From: Hypholoma sublateritium FD-334 SS-4
Lineage: Eukaryota; Basidiomycota; Agaricomycetes; Agaricales; Strophariaceae
Assembly (NCBI GenBank): GCA_000827495.1
Contig: KN817526.1
Location: forward strand, 372,001 to 436,000
Direction of reading: 5' to 3'
DNA length: 64,000 bases
In this document: piece by piece, positions 43,881 through 57,304 of the stretch
Position numbering within the stretch: the first letter of the stretch is position 1
Layout of the letters: each line of letters begins with the position of its first letter
Made by a program: the position numbers and the translations under genes
Notes under the pieces: generated by a model
Database searches by the model: none
What the model was told of the DNA's origin: nothing
Seen by the model: the letters and a program-made list of their open reading frames with translations, nothing else

Positions 43881-44794
43881 CTATACTCTCTTCCAGACCA
43901 CCAGGCGCTCCTTCCCGACGTGGCTAGGCGATGAGACTTCTGGTACTTTATCAAGCACCTTCGTGAAGTTGGCGCTCAAAAGCGGGACGTAGTGCTCCGG
44001 CTCGACATAGTGCGGGGGGCCGGTCTCGTCGTAGGGTCGCAAGGGGAACACGACAGTGATAAGGTAGCCGCCGGGTTTGACGAGTTTCGTCATCTGCTCT
44101 CCCCATGCTGGACGCATGGGAGGCGGGATGGCAACGAAGAATCTGCATCGCGTCAAGTTTTAAATGAAAGGTCGGCTAATTAGTAATGTGGTACGAAGTT
44201 AGCACTCACGTATGGTCGTAGATAAGATCAAATAGTCGCTCCTTGGGTGGGTCAAACTTGAAGAAGTCGGCAATCTCTATGGACGATCTAATATCTGGGT
44301 GTTGCTCTTTGGCTTTCCGAATTACCCTACAGTTTGACTTGAGCAGCATTACTTCTGAGGGAATTCGAATGACAGGCTCACTCTATAGCGCGAGTGATAG
44401 CTGTCTGCGCGACCTCGAGGCCAAGCGTTTCGAGGCCTAAAGTGGCAGAGATATACGTTAAGTCGTACCCCTTTCGTTCAATCAGTTCAGAATGCAGATT
44501 GTCTAGCATAAAGTTTAATTCTGAGCGTACCGCACCACACCCCGGGACAAGTGCCCGCCCGCTGCGGGGCAGATCCAAGCCACTTGACTCCAGTGCCTCT
44601 CTCAGAGAAGGCTGCACATCTCCAAAGTCCCAAGGCGTGACCCCCTTAGTCCTGCACAAGCGCACCTCATCAGTAAATAAGAGTTGAAAGCACTTTGCGC
44701 CATGAATGACGAACCAGGCGACTCGCTCCCAAGTCGACAGGTCGTCCGGCTTGACGATATCGCGCGGTTCAAGTTGGACTGGCGATGTGGACAT
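43881..44794 (-). CDS. TPMT-family S-adenosylmethionine methyltransferase
   Basis: Start ATG 44792-44794 (MSTSPVQLEPRD). Landmarks in order are KGVTPWDFGDVQPSL, LPRSGRALVPGCGAGYDLTYIS (the glycine-rich SAM motif, completed after removal of a 60-nt in-phase intron), LGLETLGLEVAQTAITRA, then IEIADFFKF with RLFDLIYDHTFF. FFVAIPPPMRPAWGEQM, KPGGYLITVVFPLRPY and GPPHYVEPEHY, near the end, are typical of the thiopurine/thiol methyltransferase fold. Fungal members are often thiol or halide methyltransferases; the acceptor is not predictable here. The segment after LSTWER may contain a small unremoved intron. The protein ends LVVWKRV. Confidence 0.86.
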
Positions 44795-47291
44795 GTCGGG
44801 ATACTTACCTGGGGGAAAGGATATTCAGTAGGAATTTTGCGTTCCTGGTAGCTGCAGACGAGTGTAAGTATACGCTTATAAAAAATTCGACTCGGGCACG
44901 TCGCGGGCGATCTATTTATATCTGTGGTGACTTACTAATCTATTTGTGGAATAATCTTATCAGGCTGCTCGGCGGCTCGGACAGGCGCCTCATATTGCCA
45001 ACAAGACGCCGTGTTCCGCTGCTATTAAATCCCTTTGTGTCGACTACTTTGTCAGATTCTCATGCGAATCGTCTCCCAAGTGACCGGTGACCCTTCACTT
45101 AGGGATTTTTTACCCGTACCACCAACGTACCACCAACCAAGTGTCGATGGCTGTTGCATACTACTACTACTAGTGTACTAGTAGGCCAACAACTTAGTAC
45201 CACTGGTACGTCTCTTTTTGACACCACCCCTTCGCTAAGTATACTTAATTCGTCTTCAGACTTAATATCTGTCACCGACTCACTAGCACTTGTCCAACCT
45301 ACTCATCTGTACCTTTTTGGTCAAATTTTGTCCTCTCTTTGCTGTGTACGCATTAAATAGCTCGCTCAATCGAATTTTGTTCGAAATGATAGGACGTCCG
45401 AGCACGTCAATGAATTCCATATTTTATAGACGCTCGAATCTTCTAGCTCTGTCCTTGGTTGACGGCACGCGCCCAGCTACACGCGTGACGCCATGGCAGG
45501 GTGCATGTACCACCGCGTCGCCGCGGGCGTAGAGGATCGCGGCCCTCGAAAGCAGCGGCCGTGGACACGCGTGGCTCTTTTTGAGAGCGGGGTCTGTGCG
45601 TATTTTCGCTGGAGCGAATCAGATCCACAGCAATATATTGGGTGTGCGCTGTCGAAAGTGCGTCGTGCAATTCATATCGTCATATCTGCGTATATACGCG
45701 ATCGTTGCCTGTTATCAGAGGGAAGCAGGAGTGCCTCGCGCGTTTTTCCATCGCGCCCAGGCCCAGCTATAATAAGCGCCGGTGGTCAGCCGACTCCACG
45801 ACCTGCGAGGTGTGTGCGATTCCCTGTGATTCCTGGCAACATTCGGGGTGTCCAGTGCGGTACTTTTTCAGAGACAACGTATTCAGAACGTGTTCCGCAG
45901 TCCGATGGAAGGAAGTGCCTTCGCTGAGAACGTCCAACTATAGACTGATAAATGACTTTGTCTGATCTGCGGGTGCCACACTGCCAATAGCGTTGGAGGA
46001 CAGCAGCCCCGCTTGAAACGTGGACTCCACTTGAGTATGCTGGCATCGATTGCGATGGTGGTGAGGCGCAAACCGATGAAAATCGAATCCGATTAATGGT
46101 GTAAGTAAGTTAAATCATAAACATACAATGATCTTGAGCGCTTAAAATAGCTCGACGGGTGTGGTACTCGAGGACTTTCAAAAAAGCCGTAGTTCGCCAC
46201 TGTGCAGTCCCTCTGCGTAGCTGGGAGAACTAGCGGGCGCGACTTCTCTTGCGTCACTAATCTTTAGGCGTTCAATATTAATTGGTGATTTTCGCAACAT
46301 GTTTTTCTTACAAGGGACTCACCGTTTTCTATCGATAGCAGAAGGTTGTGATTGAGTTTCCATGATGCATCGCAAGATATGAAATCTGTTCCCTGCATGC
46401 ATAGTACGCTTCCGCATGCTACGAACCGATAATCATGCAAATACGCGCTGCTTTGGGGTCGTAGTATCCACCCGGTTGGCGCTGTCCACAATGTGTAATC
46501 ACGCTTACATGGGTAAGGGTTTGGCGTGGGGTGGCCAAAGCGCGGCGCTTGAATTGCTATTAGGGCCACCACTAAACGCGCAATCGCGACCGGATATAGC
46601 ACAGGCTGCATTGCCTCGATGATCTGATATGGGCAACCTGGGGCTCCACTGCCTGCGCACCCCATAATCGGGTACCAAACTCGGGGAGACCGCGGCCGTA
46701 GCATTCCGTGCATCAGAGTCAGGCGGTCTTCGGGGACGGTTGCATGCTGATTGCAGGAGGCGTGTCTGCTCCTATGTACTCCCCCACTTCCTGGCGCCTG
46801 AGCCTGGGATGCCCGCGGAGTGGGTCATGTGGACTTCCTCGGTGGGTCCTGAGCGAGCAAATCACAACGCAGGAGGTACTCGGCGCTGTGGTGGATGTTT
46901 TGGAGACAAACGGGCCAATGAGGTCGGCGATCGACGTGCAGCGAGAGCTGGGCGCAGCATCAAGAGTTTGTTATAAATTGGTTACCAATATGGAATGTCG
47001 TGGAAAGCAGGAGAACAGCAGCGGGCGCGAGCCGTGGCACGTCGTCAGACTCCGCCGAGCCGGGGGCAATAGAGGATGTGGGAAATGTTATGTAATCGCC
47101 CCCACCGAGCGCAGCCTCGTTGATTGTTAGCCTTTCATCCAACTCCATCTCAACCACCACCACCAACCGCCGAAACTTCTTTGTTTTCTTTCTCATCGCG
47201 AATTTTCTGGTTATCTGCGCAGGAATACAGACTCGCCTCGCTTACATCAACACCCACGCCTGACTTGACCGAGTCACCAGTATTGCCCAGC
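44795..47291. other. Long intergenic region, no gene recognised
   Basis: About 2.5 kb. Frames such as 45493-45927 plus, 46264-46713 minus and 46708-47130 plus are open but show no domain, splice continuity or family motif. A small palindrome-rich patch with GTACCA/TGGTAC and CTACTACTAC repeats lies near 45110-45210. The 3' end (47100-47290) is CA/TC-rich and is probably the bZIP promoter and 5' UTR. Confidence 0.5.
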
Positions 47292-49571
47292 ATGCTTGTC
47301 GACAATACTATCTACCAGCCGTCGTTTTTCACAGCTGGGCCGTCGTCGTCGACGTACCCAGAGTACCCCACGGAGCTCACCGACATCTTTGACACCGAGC
47401 TCTTCAACAACACTTTTGCCATGGGTGGCTCCGCGCTCTCAGCGAGCCCTTCAGGGTCGCGGGGGTCGTCGCCGCAAAATCTGATGACCCCGCCGCAGGA
47501 AATCATGCCCGCTTCGTTCCCCGAGGTCCACGACGATGATAGCACCAGCATGTTCAACCTTTTTGAAGACGACCTCAAGACCATGAGCTCCATGACCATG
47601 CCGACTAGCTCCGCCGATTTCCTAAATATGAGCGGTATCGATAGCGCTTTTGGCGGCAGCGCAGGGGGTTACGGGATCGACATGGGCGGCTTCTCGATGG
47701 CTATGGATCTGTCGTCTATGAGCACCAACATGGGCATTCTCGAAGATCCCATGCAGACAAGGGGCATCGATCCTCAGTTGGTCGACACTCCGTCGGCGGT
47801 CAGCGACCACGGCGAGGACGAGTCGGACTCCAAGGAGGATTCTCCTGTGTCGCCCGCAGTCGAGCAGAGTGAGCCCGAGAAGCAACCCACCATTACCATA
47901 GCGCCTGTCAAAGTTGGCGGGCACGGCAAGGCACGTAAAGGCACCGTGCAAAGCGGCGGCGTGTTCAAGAAGAACTCTGCTTCCGCCAACAAGGACAAGG
48001 AAAACACTTCCTTCGCCGCCTCATCGTCGAAGAAATCCGCCCCGCTCAAGGTTCCCAGTCCTGCTGTCTCAACATCTCTCTTTACCACCTCCATCGCACC
48101 CGGTTCTTTCCTCAGCTCGACCGCATCGTCCAAAGCCGAAAGTGAGGCTGGCGACGACGACGACGATCTCCCCCATGACTGGCGGCCATCACCCGAAGTG
48201 TTTGCTAAAATGACAAGTAAGGAGAAGCGGCAACTTCGCAACAAGATCAGTGCCAGAAATTTCCGAGTTCGCCGAAAGGGTAAGTTGTAATTTTTTTTCA
48301 GTACCTTTATTTCTAACAATGGAGCAGAGTATATCTCAACGCTCGAGGGTGATATCGCGGAACGGGATCGGATGCTCGACCATTTCCGGACGCAGCTTGG
48401 CTCACAGGAGTCAGAAAACATTGCTCTCAGGCAGGAAATCGAGGCACTGAAGAAGGCGCTCCTCGAAGGCCGCGGTGGCTCCATCAACCTCCCACCCCCC
48501 GCACCCCTGCCCGAACAAAGTGCCGCACAAACACTCGCCGCGACGGCGTCGTCGTCAAGCCACGCCACCTCGCAAACAAGCTCGCCGCTCCTGACAGCCA
48601 ACACGCAGAAGGATCTACCCTCCTCGCCGCGGATGGGCAATCGCTTCTGGGGCGGCGTCGGCGTGGGTGGCGGGTTTACGCCCGTGCACACGGCGTTCCT
48701 GCCCGACATCAGCACGGTCGTGCGCAAGGGCCTGCAGGAGAACATGAACCCGTCGCTCAATGCGCACGCCAATCTCAGCACTCCCCAGAACGCCATTCCG
48801 CAGAACAAGCCTCTGCCCGGCTTCGACGGGTTCGCAGACCTCAACCCGTTCACGATGAAGACACTGGACGCGTAAGTGCCTTCTATTTTTGGCTTGTCGT
48901 GTATTGTTTGCTGACGTCATGCATGTAGTTACCGTATGCACCTCTGGGGTAAGATGGCAGCGCAGCAGCAAGTGCACAGCCAACAGCAGCAGGTGTCGCC
49001 TCAGCAGTCGCCGCAACCGGCTGGGCTGGCCGCTGCGCTGCGCCCGCAATACTTCGTCCCGAAGAACGGAAGCACGCTGTCGGCCCTCCTATCAGGCAAA
49101 CACACGTCGCCCGCGGTGGCGTACCCAAGCCCGCCGGTGTCGCCGCAGCTCAGCGCAAAGGCGCTGGGTGGCGGCGCTGTGCGCGAGCAGCAGCAACGGG
49201 AGAAGGAACAGCAGCACGCGATGATCGCGGCGATGGCGACGCAGACTGTGTTCCGCAAGCTTGGGAGCGCGTTCTGGGAGGCGTTCAGCGGCTCGTCGTC
49301 GTCACCTGCGCATCTCGCGTCGTCGTCGTCGTCGTCGAGCAATTGGGACCAGGAGAAGGTGCAGCGCGTGCTGGAGGGCCGGGCGGTGCTGCGGGTGGTG
49401 GACGTGGAGCCGGCGACGCCGCCCGCGACGCCCAAGGCGCGCGCGGCGGTGCCCTCAAGGATGGCTGCGCAAGACGAGCCGAAGAAGTCTGGGTGTGGGC
49501 CATTGGCGGCACTGAATGTGTGCGACCTCTTGGAGGACAGCATGCGGAGTCTGTCGCTTGGCAAGAAGTAA
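47292..49571 (+). CDS. bZIP transcription factor
   Basis: Three exons (47292-48279, 48328-48871, 48929-49571) encode 724 residues. The N-terminal 290 residues are acidic and Ser/Met-rich, an activation-domain composition. The basic region is KEKRQLRNKISARNFRVRRKEY (here split by intron 1 after RRK), with the N-x-x-A-R-x-F-R pattern of fungal bZIPs. The zipper runs through STLEGDIAERDRMLDHFRTQ and ESENIALRQEIEALKKALLEG. The C-terminal half is Gln/Ser-rich and contains LPGFDGFADLNPFTMKTLDAYRMHLW, which looks like a conserved basidiomycete block. TCG and GAC trinucleotide runs encode Ser and Asp tracts. The target genes are unknown. Confidence 0.9.
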
Positions 49572-51016
49572 AGGGCCCGCAAGTGTATGTTGAAGAGTTA
49601 AATGTGAGTGTTATTTTCTGATGTGCGGGATTGGGTGCTAACTGCTTTGTGTTAGATCCTAACACCCATCCCCTCGTAATGCGAACTAGAACCGCCAGCC
49701 AGCTGCCTGAAAGAGAAGAAGAAAAAGAATCGATTTATGGTTTATTTTGTTTCTTTTAATGTTTTTCTGTATCGTCTTTTGTTCGACCGCCTTTTCTTAC
49801 CTACGCGAACTTTGCATGTTGTGCGACTGGTTGTCTATCGACCGGCGCTTGGCGTGTCATTTTTTTCACAATTCGTCGAAACCCATTCGCGATGCCTTTT
49901 AGGCACCTCCTTGGCTGCCGACGACTGTGGCCTCTTCCGGCCGCGCCACATTCCTTATTTTTCCGTTCCATTTCTCTTGTTTTGAGTCATCCCGCATCGC
50001 ATCGTTACTCGCACCTGTCTTACCCCAGCTCTTTCCGATATCAAATCCCAATCCAATCCAAACCCCGCGTTTCGTCTGCGAACAATCCCTGCACCTGCCG
50101 CTTTATGTTCGACCTGTTCTTGGCTGCCGCCGCTTGTCTACACATTACTGGACGTCGTCCAGTTGTCATCCCTCCCTGTTCATTTTCTCTCCGCCCAGTC
50201 TCGTCATGGTATAAAAATTGTCTTTACTATACGGTGTAATAACAGTTTATTTATGGCTTTACCGTGGCGATAGGCCTGATTGATCGGCGAACTAGCGTCT
50301 GTGATTCTATTAATTGCTGGTATGTTGCAGACTTGCAGTATGTCGCGGATGTCGTTGCCACTTGCTGCCCATTGGCTCCCCGCGTGCATGTAAGGGTTCC
50401 ACTGTGGCCTGGCCTGCAGGCTTGCATGCACTGGCGGCTTTTTTGACGTGCAATGATGATTGACAGACGCGTCTTACGGAATGGCGGCTTCTCTCGCTAA
50501 GGTTTTTCGGGCGTATCGCTTAGCGATGTTCGAATGTGTCCTCGAGAACACGAGGCTCTCGAGCTCAAAGCGGACATTGCTCAAAGAAGGATATGCGTAG
50601 ATACTCTGGAGGACGCGTCCCGCCCTGCACGGACTCTGCGAGGAGTCACCAAGAATGAGCAGGCAAATTCAGGGGTTTCCATGCTTACGCCGGAGTGTGG
50701 CCCGGACGACTGCTGGCTATGGTAATACGGACTAATGGGATTGAATATAGATTTATTCCTGATGGAGCGCGCCCTTTTGATTCCTGAAAAACGGCCGGGA
50801 CCCTGAGCCGCTGCGCTCCTCAAATGGCGGGCTGCTGGGCGGTGCTAGCGCCTAGCGCTGTTCGCTTTTCGGCCGTTTGTTTCTTTCTGCCCACCGCATT
50901 TGGACGCCCCGCCGAGGCTCGAGCCGCCACCCGCGTCTGCTTGCTTGTCACCACCACCACCATCACCAAGTCATCTGCCGCCGCCAGCAGCGCACGCAGC
51001 TGGACACCGCTCGGCG
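49572..51016. other. Intergenic, 3' UTR of bZIP and spacer
   Basis: About 1.4 kb with pyrimidine-rich stretches (49740-50240) and no supported gene. A GC-rich, CACC-repeat segment at 50930-51016 is probably the 5' UTR of the next gene. Confidence 0.5.
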
Positions 51017-53367
51017 ATGAGCACCCTCGCACCGCCGAAACGCCCCAGCCCGTCTGCTGCTCGCCGTCGCGCGGCCTCTGCCGCCGCCCCGCGCGACTGG
51101 GAGCCGCCGCACGTTGCGGGCGCGGAGACGTGCCTCTGCGCGATGTGCCACTTGCGCCCGACCCGCTTCCCGCGCCGCCTCGACGGGCGCATCGTGCTGC
51201 CCGACCCGCTCGCCGCCGTGCGGGCAGGGGGGCGGACCGAGCCCGCGCCGCGGGTGCGCGCGGGCTCGTTCGTTCAGGACTATGCAGGCGGAGAGCGGGG
51301 GGGTGATGGCACGGCCGAGGACAGGGGCGAGGGCCCGTCATCGCGGGGAGGGGGCCAGTGGCACGGGGATGCCGAGTCGCGTGCGTGGTTCGAGCGCACT
51401 GCCGGGCACGGAGGGCCTGACTCTACGCCGTCGGCACGCCCGGGGACCGCGGGGGACGTGCGGGACGCGGCGCGTGCTCGCCGCGCGGATGTGCGCCAGG
51501 CTGTCGGTGAGCACTCTCAGGCAGCCCCGTGTGCGCATGGCGAGCTCATGGAGCGCGTTTTTGCTCTGTAGACGCACAACGGGCACCGCCGCGCACCCGG
51601 CAGGCAAGCCTTAGTGGTATGGTGCTCTCTCCCTCGCGCTGGGGTGGAGTCTCATCCGTTTTATTGTAGAGCGCGTACGGCCTCAGCACCGGACGAAGCC
51701 ATACGTACCTACGGCCATGGCGGCGGACATGGGTGAGGGCTCGTCAACACAGACGCCGGCATCGGGGCAGTGGCACAGAGACTCCCGTATGTGTCTGTGT
51801 TCCCCATGCTGAAGAGTGACTGACTAGATGCTTTCTAAAGACTCTGGGCACGCGCCGGACGTGCAGGAAACGCGAGCGTACCACACAGAGCGCCATCCAA
51901 ACAGCGGCGGTAAATATTTCATGTGTATATGCGCGTAGTCGAGCTCATGACATACTCGCTGGCAGATGTACACGCTCCCGTGGCAGCGCAGGCACCTACG
52001 CGGAGCCGACAAGCGAGCCTGAGCGGTAAAGACGATATCTCCTCCTTACCAGAGTAACTTACAAATTTATTGCCAGAACACGCGAGGTCCCACCGGACGA
52101 AGCCCTACGACGCGCAATCCAGTATGGTTTTGGATTTCCAAGGGTGGGCCCCTGGTATTGACGACGATTCAGCACGCCCGGACCCGTGGCCCAGAATCGC
52201 AGCCGGCGAGCCGCCCGAGACCGCGCCTAGGCACCCAGGCAAGTCGCGTTGTTAGTTCGCATTTTAGAAGCCTGAAAATGACTTGCCCTGGGTCGCACAG
52301 CCCACTTTCTCCCGACCACGTTTGAGGACTTTACCGCACGCTACCCGGCGGCGTCGCTAGGTAAGGATGCGGAATTTCCTAATGCGCCTAGGACTGTATT
52401 AACCTTCTGCCGCCGTCAGGGAGGCCGCGGGGAGAGGCGTGGCCAGACCCTAGGGAGCGTCTCGGGGTGGGATCGTCGCATCCCGAAAACTCGCTTGGTC
52501 TGTGTGTTGATGCGCCTTCTGTTGTGTGGCGCATGTTCTGATTCTGTGTTTCGCCACATAGACCCATCTTACCCCCGCAAATATGACGCATACCCCGCGC
52601 GTAATCACCCCCAGCCGACCTCCGCCCATCCGCCGGGCCGCCCGCCCTCCTCACATTCTGAATCCCAGCCGCCTCAAGATGAAAACACACTCGCAAAATA
52701 TTACCCACGCGCGAACTACGACGCCGCGCCAAAGCGCCTCGACGCCATGCCCCAGCCCCGGCGTCAAAGCGCTGCGCCGCGATCTCGATCGCGCCCGGCG
52801 CCAGTAATGCAGCCCAATCCATACCCCCGCTTTTCGCCGTCCCCACCCGCTCCAGACCCCCGCGTACGCTTCACTGGCGCACCCGATGCAGCTGCGCCGC
52901 CGCCCGATATAGACTACCACCATCGTGACCCCGAGGGTGCGCACGCCGCCCACGTTTTGCACCCTATAATTAAAAGCTGACAGCCGCCGCCGCCCCGGCC
53001 ACGTTTTGTGTTTGTTTCAGACGCGCGCAACGCATACACGTATCCGATGCCGGCAGCGCCCACCCACGCGCACGCGCAATTGCCCTTACCCTTACCCGCC
53101 GCGCCGGCGCCGGCACCCGCTCGCGTGCTCGACTCGGAGCATCCCTTCATGCAGGGCGCGCCGCCGGCCCTGGCGGCGCCGCTGCGCTTCCAGAGCCCGG
53201 TGACGCCGCAGAACCACGCGGAGAACGCCGCGGGGCGCCCGCGCGCAGCGTCGGTCGCGCCGCTCGTTAAGTGGGACAGCGACCGCAAGCGGCGGCAGGG
53301 GTACTTCTCCGCGATGGACGATGGCGACGAGAAATCGCCGTTTCGGCACTACACTACTGGCGACTAA
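51017..53367 (+). CDS. Unrecognised low-complexity, probably disordered protein (multi-exon model uncertain)
   Basis: A GC-rich region that appears to hold one gene. A first exon from ATG 51017 encodes MSTLAPPKRPSPSAARRRAA followed by a Cys pair (CLCAMC). Several small exons follow, two of them containing similar PDEA-R motifs (near 51690 and 52095). A Pro-rich exon at about 52562-52936 (YPRKYDAYPARNHPQPTS) joins through a well-formed intron (gtgcgc...tttcag, ends 53019) to the last exon, DARNAYTYPMPAAP... ending PLVKWDSDRKRRQGYFSAMD...YTTGD. No known domain is visible. The charged C-terminus looks like a conserved short motif. Start and middle exons are guesses; the last two exons are the best supported. 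Confidence 0.4.
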
Positions 53368-55223
53368 TTCTGGCGACTAATTCTCCCCTCCCCTCCTGAC
53401 CTCAAGCGCGGTGGTTTATTTGTTTTTTCGCATTCTTTTCCTTGCTACATGCCTATAATTCGTTCGCTAGCATACCGCCCTGAGGGGCGGTCGTTTTTAT
53501 ACTACTTACTCATCACTATTGGGAAGCACAAGATCATGTACATATGCGCCGTCCGGCGCCTACATTCATTGCATAGTACATTACTTACACACTTTTTGGA
53601 GGGGTAATGCTTTATTCCAGCAGAATATAATCTATAATAATCGTTACTCAGAAGGATCTCATTCAAAATAAATTGTGCTGAACAATTATCCTATGGGAAT
53701 GCGAATGAGGGTGCGTTTCGCAGTTCTTTGAAGCCGTTCGGGCGCTGACATCGGCGCGCGCCGAGGGTCGTGGGTCAGCGCAAATCTTTGCAGTGCACCC
53801 TATTTCCGTGTACTCCGGCGGAGGTCCGCCAGATGCTCGGCGTGTGTTTTACCAGTTGCTTACAACAAGATTTAGAGAGCCAATAGGTGAAGGTGAAAAT
53901 TTAGAGTTCCTTGCCTGGGATTTTACAAAGACGACGTGGACACGGACGCTTCTCGTCAACCATGCTGTGCGCTGTTATATATTTCCAGCTGGTCGCTTGA
54001 CCACGGTATTTTTTCCTCTTCTTTCTGTCGAAGCGCTCGTGAAACTGTGATGGTTGTAGTCTGAAGTATCAAGGCTGTACAGGGAATTCAACACGCTAGC
54101 CTTATTTTGTCTGCAACCACCTGCAACCACTTCAAAAGTATCTGTTTTATCGAGTTGATTGATAATCCCGCACTGAGGGCTCAAACTTAACCGCAGCAGG
54201 GCTATTTTTAGTCGAGTAGGTCCCGGGAGTTGCCGTCCCTGCTATAAAAAGACGGTCTCGCCTTTTTTGTACGTGTTCTTCTCCCACCTTCCGGTTACTC
54301 ATTCCTCCTCGCAACTTCCACCGCCAGGGTTTTTTAAATACCGGCACCGTTACCTCTTACTATTGGGAAACCAATCCTAGTGAAACCAATCCTATGGATA
54401 AATTATTTCCCGCCTCTTCAGTCCTTTCAACTCTCCTGGCGGTGAAACGGCTGGTTTTGAATCTTGATGGTACTTATAATCGAAATAACATGTTTCTTCC
54501 AGCCCCGCTTATTCTTTGTTGCAGCCTACTGATTTTTGCCTTAACAGCTAAGAAGGTGCATATACTTGGGCTCTGGAATGGACTCAGGTAATCAAAGTTG
54601 CGCCTGGGTAGTCATGACACATGCTCACTGCCGCTCAAGCTTTCAAGCGTTCACCGACACCTTCCAAGCTATCGAAGGGACGGACTCTTTACATCTAAAA
54701 TGGCCGACATGGCCACCCCAAAAACCTGACAACTTTCTCCTTCCTCGTCTTAAGCAGCAGATTTTTTCTAATCCTGTTGCCAGACAGCCTTCCTGCCGAG
54801 GTGTACTCAAACAAAAAGCATTCGCTATGCTTTTTTGATTGGCGAAGATTACTCTGAGTTATCGGACGAGGCTGGCAGTTCAATTGTGGCGCAGCTTATT
54901 TGTCGCGTCTCTGATCTTTCAATGCCCGATGATAACAACAGCTCTGGTAGCTGCCTGTCATTTGCGTTCAATCGTTCGACTATCGTTCAATTTGTTCAAG
55001 TTCCACTGTTCCTCCATACAAGATTTCACTCCTGGGCCCTGGCCAGCTGTCAGGTTCACCGTGACGTTCTCCTGAATCTCGCGGCGGATCAAGGCACCAT
55101 CACGTGTGGTCAAATTTTCGGGACAACATGCAAAATTGCAAATATTGTGCGTTCATCAAGCGTTCATTCATGTTCCCCTGAACACCCCCGGGACCCAGCT
55201 GCGCGCCTTTTCACTCGTATACG
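53368..55223. other. Intergenic, no gene recognised
   Basis: About 1.85 kb of AT-richer sequence. ORFs of 60-168 codons (for example 53793-54050 and 54835-55341 plus) lack domains and start/splice support. The last 200 bp likely include the CAP10 promoter. Confidence 0.5.
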
Positions 55224-57304
55224 ATGTTCATGGGTTTCCGGCAGGCTCCACGGGGGCTGCGGCGCCTGTGCTTTTTCATCGTCTGCGGACTCTTTTTCCT
55301 TGTGCTGCTGCAACACCACGTGTCGTTTCTCGACCCCCTGATCAACCAGACGTATATATCATCCGCGTCGCCACCGCCCACGAAGAAGCTTGCGCAACCG
55401 ATACTTCCACTTGCAGACCCATTGGCTAAACATACCTACCTGCCGAATGGCCTGCTCGAAGTTAACCCCGACGCGCCGCACCCTATATTTGCGCTTATCA
55501 AGGACGCAGAGGCCAAATGGGAAGCAAAGCTGAACAGGGCGAGCAAGACGCTGGAGGAAGCGGTTGAGGAATACAAGCGACGGTACAAACGGGCGCCTCC
55601 CAGGGGATTCGATGATTGGTTGGTTCTTTGCTTCGTCTATTCTCGTCTACCAGCTAAACGCGCGCTTGAGGTGGGACTATGCGCAAGAGCACAATGTTCA
55701 GCTGCCGGACGAGTATGACTTCATCCACCACGATCTTGAGCCGTTCTGGGGCATCTCACCTGAAGACCTGATCAAGGTACAGGAGGAACAAGAAGAGGAA
55801 ACCGACTCGTACACGTTATCGCGGAACGAGACGCATGATACGGACCTGGCGCGTGTCGCATTCTCGACGCCTGATCGGTGGCGAGAGCGCGCGCTCTTGC
55901 GCGGGATGGACGAAATACTCGATTTGCTGCAGCCTGTCGAGCATCTTCTGCCCGCATTTCGTGCTGTGTTCTCGCCTCACGACAATCCCAACTTGCTCTC
56001 CGATTACCACGTCAAGAAGGCATTCTTAGACGCCGCCCGAGCAGGCAAATGTCTGTGTATCTTCCCCTCCTAATCTCCTGACCACTCACAGCTATTTAGA
56101 CGTGAACTTGAAAAAGCTCCCCAGAATCCCTCACGAGCACTACGGCTTCGCCTCCGCCTGTGCCCCCGGCTCACCCGGACGCATGACCGAGGGACCCGTC
56201 GACCAGCTCAACCGCCCAGAACCAGCGCCAGGCAAGCGCTTCATCCACGATCACCACGCGTCGATGGACCCGTGCACAAACCCAGGCATCTTCTACCATC
56301 ATGCGCAATATGTAGCGCACGATCTCGGCCCACGCCCGCGTCCGCGGCTCGCTATGCAGTTCGCATACTGCTCGACGCCGCTCTTCCACGACATTCAGCC
56401 GCCGACGTTCATATCATGGACGGCCGACGTCACACCGCGCGAGAACGACCCACCATGGGCGCAGAAGACGGACGCGCGCCTGCTATGGCGCGGGAGCAAC
56501 ACGGGGATCAACCACAACGCGCACACGCGCTGGCAGCACGCGCAGCGCATCCGCCTAGTTCGCATGGCGGGCGCGATGGATGGCACAGAGCGCGTGCTGC
56601 TGCCGCCCACCGGCGCGGGTGTAGAAGACGAGGAGCGCTGGCGCGTCGGCGAGGGCGTGGACATGCAGCGCGCTCTGGTCAACCCCGCGATGATGGACAT
56701 CGCGTTCACGGGCGAACCGATTGGGTGCGACCTGAAGTACTGCAACTACCTGAAGACGCTATTCGAGTGGCGCCGCAATGCGCCGGCGAACAGCAAGGAA
56801 GTGGGAAACCACAAGTACTTTGTCGACGTGGACGGCAACGGCTGGTCGAGCCGCTTCAAGCGCCTGATCACGACAAACTCACTCGTGTTCAAGGCGACGG
56901 CATACCCAGAATGGTAAGTCTCCCCACATTTCTTACATCCTATATCTAACTTGTATGCGCAGGTGGATCGACCGCGTGCAGCCATGGGTACACTACGTGC
57001 CCGTGCAGGTCGACTACTCAGACCTGTACGATGCGTACACTTTCTTTCGCGGTGGGCTGTACGGCGAGGGCAACCACGACGCGCTCGCGGCGAAGATCGC
57101 GGGCGCAGGCCGCGCGTGGAGCAAGGCGTACTGGCGCAAGGAGGACATGACCGCATATTTCTTCCGGTGCGCTGGCTGTTTCTTCCTCTCCTCCCCCTGG
57201 GTACTCATAATGCTGACCCGTGATGAACCAACCCACCAGGCTGCTTCTTGAGTACGCGCGACTTATGAGCCTGGACCGCGAGGCAATGTCGTACCAGGGT
57301 TAGG
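55224..57304 (+). CDS. CAP10-type glycosyltransferase (GT90), type II membrane protein
   Basis: Five exons encode about 620 residues. The N-terminus (RQAPRGLRRLCFFIVCGLFF...) is a signal anchor for the Golgi lumen. The stem is followed by RAPPRGFDDW joined across a 54-nt intron to WDYAQEHNVQLPDEYDFIHHDLEPFWG, a hallmark of fungal CAP10 proteins. The catalytic part has CAPGSPGRM, DPCTNPGIFYHHAQYVA, RLLWRGSNTGINHNAHTRW, MMDIAFTGEPIGCD, HKYFVDVDGNGWSSRFKRLI and SLVFKATAYPEWWIDRVQPWVHYVPVQVDYSDLYDAYTFF. The last two blocks form the nucleotide-sugar binding core. Cryptococcus Cap10/Cxt1 relatives transfer xylose to polysaccharides or glycolipids; the donor here is inferred only. Stop TAG 57302-57304. 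Confidence 0.94.

Noticed and set aside
45110..45210. GTACCA/TGGTAC palindromes and CTA repeats as a possible origin or regulatory hairpin
   Set aside because: Short, imperfect, and without context to support a function.
46264..46713. 149-codon minus-strand ORF with a hydrophobic patch
   Set aside because: A vague membrane-protein look only; no flanking exons, no conserved motif, start and stop unsupported.
47774..48853. 359-codon minus-strand ORF
   Set aside because: Lies opposite the bZIP coding exons; Ser/Arg composition follows from the complementary Ser/Glu codons.
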